From positions 2,906,501-2,970,500 of the forward strand of contig NZ_CP019630.1 in NCBI RefSeq assembly GCF_001999245.1: 64,000 nucleotides of DNA, in the 5' to 3' direction. Every line of letters begins with the position of its first letter. Positions within the stretch are counted from its first letter, which is position 1. The notes below the pieces were generated by a model. It did no database searches. It was not told the origin of the DNA and saw nothing but the letters and a program-made list of their open reading frames with translations. Of this stretch, positions 7,552 to 16,094 are shown in pieces. The translations under genes and the position numbers were made by a program. The stretch is from Roseibium algicola (lineage in GTDB: Bacteria; Pseudomonadota; Alphaproteobacteria; Rhizobiales; Stappiaceae).

Positions 7552-8769
7552 TCAGGCTCTGGACACGTGCCGGGCGTGCGGCAATTCACCGACCGGTTGC
7601 AAGGAGCCAGCTGCCGGAACACGGGAAGCGGCGATGCGGTCCATGATCTCAAGAATGTCGGCGGGCGATGTGTTGGCGGCAACCGGTTGCCGCGCCTGGC
7701 CGCTCTCGATGGCGGACATGGCCGCCTTGAAACTCTCGCTGAAATCGGAGGACGTCGAAAAGGCCAGTCCGGCTCCCGTCTTCGTCACGTAGCGCAGGAC
7801 CGCAGCTTCCTGCGGCAGTGCCAGGCTCTTGTCGAGCAGCATGGATACGCCAAGTGCCATGGCTTCGCTGGTGCTGCCCGGACCCGGCTTGCCGATGAAG
7901 AGATCGCTGGCGGAAAGATATTGGGCGACCCTGTCGGTAAACCCGAGAACCTGGACCGGAAACGGCAGGTCCATGGCGCGCAGCTGATCGGCAAGCGCTT
8001 CGTTCCGGCCGCAAAGAAACACCACCTGGGCGTTATGCGGAATGTCGCGCATCGCGGTTGCCAGTTCGATCATGCGCATGCTGCCCTGGGCACCATAGAG
8101 CACGGTCACGACAGGCCTTGCAGGATCAAGGTTCAGCGTTTCCCGGCTGGAGCGTTGGGCGGGGTCGGTGAATTCCGGCCGGATCAGCAAGCCGCCCATC
8201 GCATGGATCTTGCCGGCAAGCTTTGGCAGTTTTTCGGCATTCCGCAGGGCGTCCTGCGTGCCGCAAATTGCGTGATAGTCCGCCCGGTTGGGAAACCAGA
8301 CACCTTTCGCCAACTCTGCCCAGTCCGTGATCATCACGGCGCCTTCCGGCAGCGGGCCTTCCGTTATGCCAGCGCGGTAGCGTTTCAGCGCCTCCAGCAT
8401 CACCCGGTTGCCGAGCGGCATGACCGACAGCACGATGTCCGGGCGAATATCTTCGAAATGCCGGGAAAGAATACTGATGGCCGGCGGTTCGCAGAAGACG
8501 TAGTTCAAGCGCAAGGCCGCATAAAACAGCCAGCAGGTGAGGCCGGTACGTCCCTGACGCAAAATGACCTCGTTGTAGATATTCTCCCCTGTGCGTGATC
8601 CGAAGCGGCTGAAGAGGTCGAGATGCGGGATCAGCGATGTATAGGGATTTATCAAGCTGACCCGGTATCTGCCGGACCCTTCGAGGCATGCTTTCAGGGC
8701 GAAGGCGCTGGCCCTGTGGCCACCGCCTGCGTCCGTATAGATCACTGCCACATGGACGGGTTCCGTCAT
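7552..8769 (-). CDS. MGD1/UgtP-type diacylglycerol glycosyltransferase
   Basis: 405 aa GT28-like enzyme predicted to transfer a hexose from a UDP-sugar to diacylglycerol. The N-terminal acceptor domain has the family hallmark DAGGGHRASA (residues 13-22), then a VMITDWAELAKGVWFP segment and, in the C-terminal donor domain, GKPGPGSTSEA (293-303), the nucleotide-sugar motif of MGDG synthases and MurG. MurG itself is unlikely given the lipid context and the MGD-type N-terminal pattern. Its ATG overlaps the stop of the CFA synthase gene (ATGA at 8766-8769). Its product is the natural acceptor for the DGD1-like enzyme encoded at 5434. Confidence 0.83.
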   Translation of the reverse strand: MTEPVHVAVIYTDAGGGHRASAFALKACLEGSGRYRVSLINPYTSLIPHLDLFSRFGSRTGENIYNEVILRQGRTGLTCWLFYAALRLNYVFCEPPAISILSRHFEDIRPDIVLSVMPLGNRVMLEALKRYRAGITEGPLPEGAVMITDWAELAKGVWFPNRADYHAICGTQDALRNAEKLPKLAGKIHAMGGLLIRPEFTDPAQRSSRETLNLDPARPVVTVLYGAQGSMRMIELATAMRDIPHNAQVVFLCGRNEALADQLRAMDLPFPVQVLGFTDRVAQYLSASDLFIGKPGPGSTSEAMALGVSMLLDKSLALPQEAAVLRYVTKTGAGLAFSTSSDFSESFKAAMSAIESGQARQPVAANTSPADILEIMDRIAASRVPAAGSLQPVGELPHARHVSRA

Positions 8770-9998
8770 GCACCACCTTCTGAAGATGTACCGGCCGGGG
8801 AAGTGCCGGACTTCGGCAGGACCAGATGCTCCCGGGTCATCGGGACATCGTTTTTCAGGCCCCTGGTCATCAGCAGATGGTACAGCCGGTTGTCGCCCCA
8901 GCTGAAGGAGGAACTTGCGACTTCCAGATACAGCCGGAAGCTTCTGACGAAGGTGTCGTCATACATTTCGCGGATACGGTCGATATTGGCGTCGAAATTG
9001 GCGAGCCAGTATTTGACCGTCGGCGGATAGTGCAGCCGGATATTCTCAAGGTCGATCATGTAGAGATCATTGTTGCCGGCAGCCTCGACCATGGTCGTCA
9101 GCGGCGATGCCTGAGTTCCCGGGAAGATGTATTTGTCGATCCAGGGGTCGATCGGCCTGGGGATTTCGTTGCCGATCGTGTGGACGAAGGCAAGGCCCTG
9201 CGGCTTGAGAATGTGTGCGATCCGTTCGAAGACCGGTGCGATCTGGGCATTGCCCATGTGTTCGACCATGCCGATCGAGGCAACCTTGTCGTAAAGGCCG
9301 TCCGCTTCGCGAGCGTCCTGCAGGCGGATCTCGATCTTGTCGGAGAGGCCGCGCTCGGCGATCTTCTGAATCGCATAGTCGCGCTGTTCTGCCGAAATGG
9401 TGAAGCCTACGCCCGTGATGCCGTAGTTTTCGGCGGCATACATCAGGAAGCCGCCCCAGCCGCAACCGAGATCGGCAACATGTTCACCCGGCTTCAGGCA
9501 CAGCTTGCGGCAAACCAGTTCCAGCTTGTTGTTCTGTGCTTCATCCAGCGTATTGTCGGGCGAGGTGAAATAGGCACAGGTGTAGATCATGCCCTTTCCG
9601 AGCAGGATCTCGTAAAAATCGTTGCCGATGTCGTAGCTGAAGGAAATGTTCTCGCGCGAGCGGGCAATGGTGTTGCGTGCGCGCAAGAAGTGGAAGGCCA
9701 GTTTGATCCGCAGCATCAACGACATGGGCCGTTCCGCGAAATCGATGGCAAAGCCCAGGTAGAAGAGCTTCTTGATGTCGCCTTCCACCTCGATGTCGCC
9801 CAGCATGTAGCTCTCGCCAAAGCCCATGAAGGCATCCGAAAGCACCCTGGAGAGAGCCCGCTCGTTCTTGAAATGCAGAATGAACTCTGGCTCGGTCCCG
9901 ATGGAGAAGCCGGTTCCGTCCCAGTATCGGACCTCGAACTGCGCATCGGGAGAGGCCGCAGACATGGCTTCTGCGAGCTGGCGAATAACGTCTTTCAT
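8766..9998 (-). CDS. cfa: Cyclopropane-fatty-acyl-phospholipid synthase family methyltransferase
   Basis: 410 aa SAM-dependent enzyme that methylenates the double bond of unsaturated acyl chains in membrane lipids. It has an N-terminal lipid-binding region, then SYDIGNDFYE (121-130), YTCAYF (139-144, C141 being the conserved active-site cysteine) and SAM motif I VADLGCGWGG (174-183). The C-terminal catalytic half is full length for the family. It lies 16 nt after the desaturase gene and overlaps the glycosyltransferase gene by 4 nt. The desaturase would supply the double bonds it acts on. A second, housekeeping cfa may exist elsewhere. Confidence 0.9.
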   Translation of the reverse strand: MKDVIRQLAEAMSAASPDAQFEVRYWDGTGFSIGTEPEFILHFKNERALSRVLSDAFMGFGESYMLGDIEVEGDIKKLFYLGFAIDFAERPMSLMLRIKLAFHFLRARNTIARSRENISFSYDIGNDFYEILLGKGMIYTCAYFTSPDNTLDEAQNNKLELVCRKLCLKPGEHVADLGCGWGGFLMYAAENYGITGVGFTISAEQRDYAIQKIAERGLSDKIEIRLQDAREADGLYDKVASIGMVEHMGNAQIAPVFERIAHILKPQGLAFVHTIGNEIPRPIDPWIDKYIFPGTQASPLTTMVEAAGNNDLYMIDLENIRLHYPPTVKYWLANFDANIDRIREMYDDTFVRSFRLYLEVASSSFSWGDNRLYHLLMTRGLKNDVPMTREHLVLPKSGTSPAGTSSEGGA

Positions 9999-10014
9999 CG
10001 GCGGGCTTTCTAAA

Positions 10015-10983
10015 TCAATGAAGAGAATTTGCAGGACGGCGTTTGGGGCCGCTGATCGCGGTCCAAAGCGAAATGATGCTGTCCCGGTACTCGGGAATGG
10101 TGCGCTTCAGCTCCTCGTGGAGCGCGGGCAGATTGTGATAGGGCACCCCGGGATACATGTGATGTGCCGTATGAAAGCGGAAGCCAACGGGCTGCACGAT
10201 CAGGGCCAGCGGAGACTCGATCGTGAAGCTGTCGATCATCTGGTCTTCCCGTCCGGAGGTTTCGGCCAGGCGTTCCAGTTCATGTTCCAGCGGGATACGC
10301 GCGGTCAAAAGCGCCCAGCCCAGAACCAGGACGGCATAATAGAAAGGCAGCGCCGCGGGGAAGAAGATGATTGCCGCAATGAAGAGCGCGAGCGTAACCC
10401 GGGCGTGCCGGGTCACTTCGGCCTGCTGTTCCGGTGTCAGGGCGGAGCTGAGCGAAAAGCCGAGCTTCTCCGTCGCCCAGCGATCGAGCGCAGCTTCGAC
10501 CCGGAACGCACCGAGCGCGGCGGTCACCGTCATCAGAAGGTTGGTAAAGGGCACCACAAAGGGGATCACGAGCAGAACCATGGCCATGGCAAACGCATTG
10601 CCGCGCACCAGCGGGTATTGCGGATCCTCGGGCGTTCCGAAAATGCCGAGCCGATGATGGGCCAGATGCGGCAGTTGAAACCGCAGCGGTGGAACCATCA
10701 CGATGAGCGCCACGGTCCAGGTGTAGAGCGCCCGGAAACCGCGCAGCTTGTCGTCCTTGATGTGAACGATTTCGTGGCAGAAAAGTCCTGCGCGGTGCAG
10801 GCCGAATGTCGCCAGCAGCCAGGGCAGGATAACCATCGGCCAGGAGGCGTTCAGACCCCACGCAAACCCGACGACAAAAAGCGCCAGATAAAAGCAGAAA
10901 TCGCGATAGTAGATGGCTGGTCGCGGTATGAAATAGTCACGGGCAATCATGTCGTTCCAACCTTCAGCGATAGGGTCGAGCAA
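10015..10983 (-). CDS. Membrane fatty acid desaturase-family protein
   Basis: 322 aa di-iron membrane desaturase/hydroxylase. All three histidine boxes are visible: HEIVH (70-74), HLAHH (106-110) and HTAHH (271-275). Four to six hydrophobic segments surround them. It is expected to introduce a double bond, or less likely a hydroxyl, into acyl chains. It lies between the cNMP/CPBP fusion gene (24 nt upstream) and the cyclopropane synthase gene (16 nt downstream), so the pair could act in sequence on the same chains. Regiospecificity cannot be inferred. Confidence 0.88.
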   Translation of the reverse strand: MLDPIAEGWNDMIARDYFIPRPAIYYRDFCFYLALFVVGFAWGLNASWPMVILPWLLATFGLHRAGLFCHEIVHIKDDKLRGFRALYTWTVALIVMVPPLRFQLPHLAHHRLGIFGTPEDPQYPLVRGNAFAMAMVLLVIPFVVPFTNLLMTVTAALGAFRVEAALDRWATEKLGFSLSSALTPEQQAEVTRHARVTLALFIAAIIFFPAALPFYYAVLVLGWALLTARIPLEHELERLAETSGREDQMIDSFTIESPLALIVQPVGFRFHTAHHMYPGVPYHNLPALHEELKRTIPEYRDSIISLWTAISGPKRRPANSLH

Positions 10984-11007
10984 GCAGCACTAGCTTAGGC
11001 TTGCGTC

Positions 11008-12147
11008 TCAGATCAAGCCTGTATTGAAGGCCGCGACACCCATCATGTAGTGAATCAGGATCACACCGGCGATGTTCTGATGCCTGATGTAGATCCAGCC
11101 GAAGATAAATCCGGTGCCGATTGTCATCAGCACGGCCGGAATGCCGAAATGAAGGTGGAACATTCCGAACAGCACCGAGGCGAGAAGGACCGACCGCCAT
11201 TTGCCCTGGTCTCCCAGGAAACGCTGGAAGGAAGACTGCAGAAAGCCCCTGGCGATGATTTCCTGTAGGGCACTGTGAAGAAAGTAGCTCAGTGTTCCCA
11301 GCAGGTTGAAGGGCAGTGGCTTGCCGGGTAGCGCGTCGAAATATTTGAGCACTGCCGCCAGTCCCCAGGCAAAGATACAAAGCCCGACCGAAATGATCGC
11401 GCCCTCGATCAGGGATTTCTTCAGGCCGACGGTTGTCAGTCCGAGCGCCGAAATCGAAATGCCCATGTGCCGGATGACAAAGAGGCTTGGCACCATCAGG
11501 ATGGCGAGATACTGCCAGGCGAAGACTTCGGTATAGACGTCCACGTTGACGATCGTCCGCGCCAGGACGTTGTTCACCAGCGTGCCGATGGACATCATGA
11601 TCAGCGAATAGACGAAAAACTTGCCGAACTGCTGCTGTTCGTTCCGGAGGTCCAGTTCACGCTGCAGGGCTGCGACATGCTCCTGCGTGGAGGCGCGCAT
11701 GCGCCGTGTCACGAAGGATGCCAGAGCCCCCTTGAATTCTGCAAGTCTGGCTTCGCCATCGGCCAGTTCGAGGATCCGCTCCGGCTCGATTTCAAGCACG
11801 GCACCGGCTGTTTCAGCACGCACGGTTGCCGAGCGTGGTTCACCGTCGAGAAGCGCCATTTCGCCGAAAGGTTGCCCCGGCCCAATTTCCGCAACACGGT
11901 GGTCCGAGGCCGTGCCGTCACCCTTGCGATAGATGCCGAAGGTGCCTTCGAGAACGATGTAGAGCCCGTCGCTTGTCTCGCCCTCGACGATGACGTCCTG
12001 ATGCGCCGCGACCGGCACCCTGCGCGAGGCCGCCCGTACCGCATCGGCGACCCGCTGCGGCATGAACTCCGTCATCCGATGAAAGATCGTTTCAAGATCT
12101 TCCGTTTCCTGGACCTTTTCTTCAACGGGGATGGAAGCCGTGCGCAT
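11008..12147 (-). CDS. Cyclic-nucleotide-binding domain fused to CPBP-type membrane protease domain
   Basis: 379 aa. Residues about 22-145 form a cNMP-binding domain whose phosphate-binding cassette FGEMALLDGEPRSATV (94-109) keeps the Glu (E96) and Arg (R105) that hold cyclic nucleotides in CRP and PKA. A polar helical linker (about 150-175) joins it to a polytopic CPBP/Rce1-like domain (about 178-379). The CPBP motifs are partly altered: motif 1 reads Q295-E296-x3-R300 instead of EExxxR, motif 2 FGMFH (H331) is intact, and motif 3 is H366-x3-G instead of HxxxN. It may be a sensor or scaffold rather than an active protease. It is second in the lipid operon. Confidence 0.85.
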   Translation of the reverse strand: MRTASIPVEEKVQETEDLETIFHRMTEFMPQRVADAVRAASRRVPVAAHQDVIVEGETSDGLYIVLEGTFGIYRKGDGTASDHRVAEIGPGQPFGEMALLDGEPRSATVRAETAGAVLEIEPERILELADGEARLAEFKGALASFVTRRMRASTQEHVAALQRELDLRNEQQQFGKFFVYSLIMMSIGTLVNNVLARTIVNVDVYTEVFAWQYLAILMVPSLFVIRHMGISISALGLTTVGLKKSLIEGAIISVGLCIFAWGLAAVLKYFDALPGKPLPFNLLGTLSYFLHSALQEIIARGFLQSSFQRFLGDQGKWRSVLLASVLFGMFHLHFGIPAVLMTIGTGFIFGWIYIRHQNIAGVILIHYMMGVAAFNTGLI

Positions 12148-12156
12148 GGGGTTACC

Positions 12157-12786
12157 CTACCTCGTGGTCCTGAACCAGCGGCCGCCGAAAAACAGAAGCA
12201 CGACGATCGGCATCAGCAGGACGTGGTAGCTGCCATAGAGGCCAAGACCCCAGAACCCCGGGCTCTGCATCGGGATCATCGCTGATACGCCCAGCGTGAG
12301 AAGGATGCCGGCGATCATCGGCAGCGTTCCCCTGTTCTGGCGGAACCGGACAACGCTCAGCACCAGCAGGAATATCAGGCCAGCGGAATAATAGAGGATC
12401 ACGGACAGAAAATCGTCGGAGGTCAGGATCATGAAGACTGGCCAGAGTGCGCCCAGGACGCCGGCAGCCACAAATCCCTGGCGCAGCGGCGAGGAAAGGT
12501 ACTGAAAGCTGGCCGCGACGATCATGCTGAGACTGCCCAGAACGATGACGATGCGCGTTGCGATCACAAGCGGACGGTGCGCTTCGTGACCGATTGTTTC
12601 GAAAAACCCGTGGTCAATGGCACCCAGCATCGAGGCAAGCCCGATCAATGCCAGTGTCAGGCTCCAGATCCAGGCAGGTGAGAAGGTCTGAATGCCCGGA
12701 CGCAGGCTCAGGCCGGCGAGAAAAAACAGCTCGCAGGCAAGGATCACATCAGTCAGGGCTGAAAGGACGAGTTCGGAAAGCAACAA
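12157..12786 (-). CDS. Seven-helix integral membrane protein, unknown function
   Basis: 209 aa with about seven hydrophobic segments. A polar LGAIDHGFFETIGHEAH stretch lies between helices 2 and 3. The DHGF element recalls uncharacterised 7TM proteins of the DUF6962/CREST-like kind, but I cannot confirm membership. It is the first gene of the lipid operon and ends 9 nt before the cNMP/CPBP fusion. No ATG fits: the frame opens at tandem TTG codons (12786, 12783) with only a weak GAG upstream, and a GTG about 13 codons later is an alternative. Function unknown. Confidence 0.65.
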   Translation of the reverse strand: MLLSELVLSALTDVILACELFFLAGLSLRPGIQTFSPAWIWSLTLALIGLASMLGAIDHGFFETIGHEAHRPLVIATRIVIVLGSLSMIVAASFQYLSSPLRQGFVAAGVLGALWPVFMILTSDDFLSVILYYSAGLIFLLVLSVVRFRQNRGTLPMIAGILLTLGVSAMIPMQSPGFWGLGLYGSYHVLLMPIVVLLFFGGRWFRTTR

Positions 12787-12928
12787 GAATACTCATGGTT
12801 GGCGCCAATCTGACGGGTGGCGGCTGGCGGTATCCGGCCTGAAATTGGCCGGTTCGCCGCAATAATCCGTCGTCAGCATTGAGATTATGTTAAGCGGCTC
12901 GCCGCAGCGAGACGCGGAATTTGGTGCG

Positions 12929-14047
12929 TCAGGATGTTGCCTCGTTCGGTGTTTGTGCGGACCGCTTTCCCTTGACCCATGATTTCAGCGCCCGCTCCGC
13001 CGGCATCTCATAAATGCGGTAGAGGAAGATCGAAAACACTGCCGTGATGCACAGCGATACCGGAAAGAAAACGATATCCGCCGGGATGGACGGCCTGAGG
13101 AAGATGTTCATCAGGTGAAGCGACGGCTGGTGCACAAGATAGAAGGCGAAAGAGGCATTGCCGAGAAGCACGAGCGGGCGGGTTGAAAACACCCTTGTGA
13201 GTGCGGCGCCTTCCGTCAGATGTGCATAGAAGAACAGTGTGATGACCGGCAGGTAGAACAGGGAATAGCGGAAGGGATCCGGGACATCCGGTGCCAGCCA
13301 CATCGCCAGGAACAGAAGAAGATAGCTGAGTGGCTGCACTGCGCCGGGCAGCCGGACGCCGCGACGCCAGACCTCATGCAGAACCATGCCGACCAGAAAC
13401 TCCAGAATGCGGAAGCCGGGAAAGACATAGAACAGCCAATGCGAGAACGGATATTTGCCGAAGAAGATCACATCGCCCAGGAATACCTGAACCAGCAGGG
13501 CGGAACCGAACACCACCACACCGAGCCCCAGTGTGACCGCCACAAGCTTTCGCGGTGAAAACGCGACCAGGCCGAAGAAGCACACATAGAAGAACATTTC
13601 ATCCGACAGCGACCAGGACGGTGCGTTGAGAGAGAAATAGATCGAGGAAACCGGAATCCAGCTCTGCAGGTAGGTCAAATTCAGAACCGTCTTGATGACG
13701 CTGAATTCTTCCGAGTAGATCGCCTCGACCTGCATGATCGAGAAATAGAGAAACGGCAATCCTGTGAGGAAATGCAGCGGTGTCAGACGGGCAATGCGCA
13801 GCAGGAAGTAGTCGCGAAAGGACATCGTGCCGGCAAGGATCCTCGTCTTGTAGGACTGCGTCAGCACGAAGCCGGACAGGATGAAGAAGAAAGAGACGCC
13901 GACATAGCCCTGTTCGGCGATTGTCTTGACGAAGTCGCCGCTGGTATCCCAGCGGAAATGAACGCCAAACACCAGCAAGGCTGCGAAAAAGCGCAGTCCG
14001 GTCAGTTGTTCCAGTCGAACCTTTGCCGCGCCGTCGGTCACGTTCAT
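12929..14047 (-). CDS. Acyltransferase 3 family (OafA/YrhL-like) membrane protein
   Basis: About 372 aa with around ten membrane segments. It opens with the family signature LTGLRFFAALLVFGVHF, in which the Arg and His are conserved, followed by GYVGVSFFFILSGFVL. These enzymes O-acylate sugars of surface polysaccharides or glycolipids. I start at ATG 14047; a TTG six nt upstream is possible. It lies 140 nt beyond the promoter end of the lipid operon and 150 nt from a sugar-nucleotide epimerase gene, so acylation of a surface glycolipid is plausible but not demonstrated. Confidence 0.88.
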   Translation of the reverse strand: MNVTDGAAKVRLEQLTGLRFFAALLVFGVHFRWDTSGDFVKTIAEQGYVGVSFFFILSGFVLTQSYKTRILAGTMSFRDYFLLRIARLTPLHFLTGLPFLYFSIMQVEAIYSEEFSVIKTVLNLTYLQSWIPVSSIYFSLNAPSWSLSDEMFFYVCFFGLVAFSPRKLVAVTLGLGVVVFGSALLVQVFLGDVIFFGKYPFSHWLFYVFPGFRILEFLVGMVLHEVWRRGVRLPGAVQPLSYLLLFLAMWLAPDVPDPFRYSLFYLPVITLFFYAHLTEGAALTRVFSTRPLVLLGNASFAFYLVHQPSLHLMNIFLRPSIPADIVFFPVSLCITAVFSIFLYRIYEMPAERALKSWVKGKRSAQTPNEATS

Positions 14048-14205
14048 GCGCAATTCATCCCCTCAATTAACCCAGGGACACTAATGACCGCAGGCTTCCG
14101 GGAAATCTATGCCAGCGTCGATTTTATTATGGGTAAATGAACTGATGCGGCGGGTCCGTTTCAGTCAGTCGCCGATTTTCTGCAGGTTCCAGCGCTAACG
14201 ACACA

Positions 14206-15126
14206 TCAAGGTGCGCTGTGATGCTTCACCCATTCCCACGTTTCTCCGATGCCGCGCCGCAAGGGAACGGCAGGTTGCCAGTCGAACGTCGCCTGTGCCC
14301 TGGCAATATCCAGCACCACCCGTGGCACATCGAAGTTGCGGCCCGGCTTGTAGACCGGCTCCAGGGTGCGCCCTGTGGTCTGGCCGATGATGTCGACGAT
14401 CTGGGAGATGGACGTGCCTTCGCCACTTCCGGCGTTGAAGCTGCCGGACGCGCCGGAGATCAGGGCGCGATGGCACAGGTCGGCAATGTCTTCGACGTGA
14501 ACGAAGTCGCGCACGACGCTGCCGTCCCCCCAGATTTCGATGGGGGCGTCCTCCGCCACCTTGCGTAGGTAGGTTCCGATCACGCCCAGAAGGCCGATCT
14601 GTGCCTGGCGCGGTCCATAGATGTTCGCCGGACGAAGGGCGACGAACTCGAGCCCGTGGAGCTGTTGTTCCATGCGCAGGTACTGTTCGACTGCCAGCTT
14701 GACGATGCCGTAGGATGAGATCGGGTTCAGAGGATGATCTTCCGGCACCGGATCCTTTGTCGGGATGCCATAGACTGTGCCACCGGAGGAAAAGAAGACG
14801 AGTTTCCTCGTTCCGCTTGCCCGCATGGCCTCCAGAAGGCGAACCGTGGGAATAAGGTTGCCGGAGATGTCGGCGGCCGGATCGAGGTTCGAGGTCGAGG
14901 GAACGGTCGTGCTGGCCAGATGCACCACCGCATCCACACCGGACAGGGTGTCGGCAAGCCGGTGATGATCGGACAGGCTGTGAAAGACGTAGTCGACACC
15001 GGGAAGCGGCGGCCGGTACAGTTCCTGCCGGGTGTCCATGACCCGCACCGACAGGCCTTGCTGAAGGCATTTGTCCACGACATGAGACCCGATGAACCCG
15101 CAGCCACCGATCACAAGTACTTTCAA
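14206..15126 (-). CDS. NAD-dependent epimerase/dehydratase (UDP-hexose 4-epimerase-like)
   Basis: 306 aa extended short-chain dehydrogenase. The NAD-binding GGCGFIGSH lies at residues 7-15. The catalytic Ser/Thr region is SSGGTVYG and the YxxxK pair is in SSYGIVK; RPANIYGPRQ follows, as in GalE-type enzymes. A UDP-glucose/galactose 4-epimerase would supply UDP-galactose to the nearby MGD1-like and DGD1-like transferases, but the substrate is inferred. The start is a TTG at 15126 with GGAGAAGG upstream, just before the conserved KVLVIGG strand. Confidence 0.85.
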   Translation of the reverse strand: MKVLVIGGCGFIGSHVVDKCLQQGLSVRVMDTRQELYRPPLPGVDYVFHSLSDHHRLADTLSGVDAVVHLASTTVPSTSNLDPAADISGNLIPTVRLLEAMRASGTRKLVFFSSGGTVYGIPTKDPVPEDHPLNPISSYGIVKLAVEQYLRMEQQLHGLEFVALRPANIYGPRQAQIGLLGVIGTYLRKVAEDAPIEIWGDGSVVRDFVHVEDIADLCHRALISGASGSFNAGSGEGTSISQIVDIIGQTTGRTLEPVYKPGRNFDVPRVVLDIARAQATFDWQPAVPLRRGIGETWEWVKHHSAP

Positions 15127-15289
15127 GATGGCCTTCTCCGGAATCGGCTGAAAAAGATGATCCGGACTTTAGAACGGCCCCGTGGCGATTTGTAAATGGG
15201 GCTTGGCCGGTTCGCCGTTGTCACCGCAAACAATCAGCGGGGACAATGGCCTGCGCAGGTGACAGGCAGGCACCACAAGGTTGGCAAGA

Positions 15290-15910
15290 TCAGGATTTGT
15301 TGCCGTCCATGATCTTCTGCAGTTCCGGCAGGAAGACGTCGTAATAGCTTTCGGGGCTCAGAGGACCGATGAACTTGTACCGGATCGTGCCTTCGCCATC
15401 GACGACGAAGGTTTCCGGCACGCCGTAGACACCCCATTCGATCGCGGTGCGACCACCGGTATCTGCGCCGACGCGCTGATACGGATTGCCGAGACTGCCC
15501 AGGAAGCGGCGCGCGTTTTCCGGCTTGTCCTTGTAGTTGATACCGAGAAGCTGGATGCCCTCGACCTTTGCCAGCTCTTCCAGAAGCGGGTGCTCCTGGC
15601 GGCAGGGCACGCACCAGGATGCAAACACATTGACGACGGAAACCTTGCCGATGAGATCCTGACGGGAAAACCCGGCAACGGCGGTGTCACCATCGGTGAG
15701 GCCTTCAACCGGCGGCAGGTCGAATTCCGGCGCCGGCTTGTTGATCAGCGCAGAGGGAATTTTCTGCGGATCGCCGCCGAGGGTCAGCTGAAACAGGAAC
15801 AGGGCGGCGAGCGCTGCGAACACCACCAAGGGCAGCAGCACCAGAACCGGGAAACCGCGTTTGGCAGTCTGCTGCCCGTGTCGGCCGGCACCGGTATCGT
15901 GGGACGTCAT
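15290..15910 (-). CDS. ccmG: Thiol:disulfide interchange protein CcmG/DsbE
   Basis: 206 aa membrane-anchored periplasmic thioredoxin that reduces apocytochrome c cysteines for heme attachment. One N-terminal membrane helix (about 20-44) is followed by the thioredoxin fold with WCVPC (C100, C103) and an EWGVYGVPETFVVD strand with the cis-proline region. Its ATG overlaps the ccmD stop by 4 nt. It closes the ccmABCDG cluster; ccmE, ccmF and ccmH are not in this window. Confidence 0.94.
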   Translation of the reverse strand: MTSHDTGAGRHGQQTAKRGFPVLVLLPLVVFAALAALFLFQLTLGGDPQKIPSALINKPAPEFDLPPVEGLTDGDTAVAGFSRQDLIGKVSVVNVFASWCVPCRQEHPLLEELAKVEGIQLLGINYKDKPENARRFLGSLGNPYQRVGADTGGRTAIEWGVYGVPETFVVDGEGTIRYKFIGPLSPESYYDVFLPELQKIMDGNKS

Positions 15911-16089
15911 GAGCTTGCTTTTCCTTCACCGGCTGGCCGGGCGCGGGAAATGCCCCGGGCTGCCAGGTCCTTGAGGGCTTTTTCCTGTTGGGCCTTGTCG
16001 ATGCGCACCCAGGCGATCAGTCCGATGACCGTGAAGAGGCAAAGGCCGTAGGACGCCCAGATGAAGCCAGCGTGAGGGCCTAGATCCAT
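15907..16089 (-). CDS. ccmD: Heme exporter protein CcmD
   Basis: 60 aa single-pass membrane protein. The opening pattern DLGPHAGFIWASYG, one hydrophobic helix and a basic tail are typical of CcmD, which helps release holo-CcmE from the CcmABC complex. It sits between ccmC (5 nt gap) and ccmG (4 nt overlap), which confirms the assignment. Confidence 0.9.
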   Translation of the reverse strand: MDLGPHAGFIWASYGLCLFTVIGLIAWVRIDKAQQEKALKDLAARGISRARPAGEGKASS

Positions 16090-16094
16090 GAGAA

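Noticed and set aside
7399..8598. 399-aa plus-strand open frame opposite the MGD1-like gene
   Set aside because: Low-complexity Arg/Gly-rich translation without family features; the minus-strand frame has clear GT28 motifs.
7552..8769. MurG as identity of the GT28-like gene
   Set aside because: The DAGGGHRASA start and TDW segment fit MGD1/UgtP, and no cell-wall genes are near.
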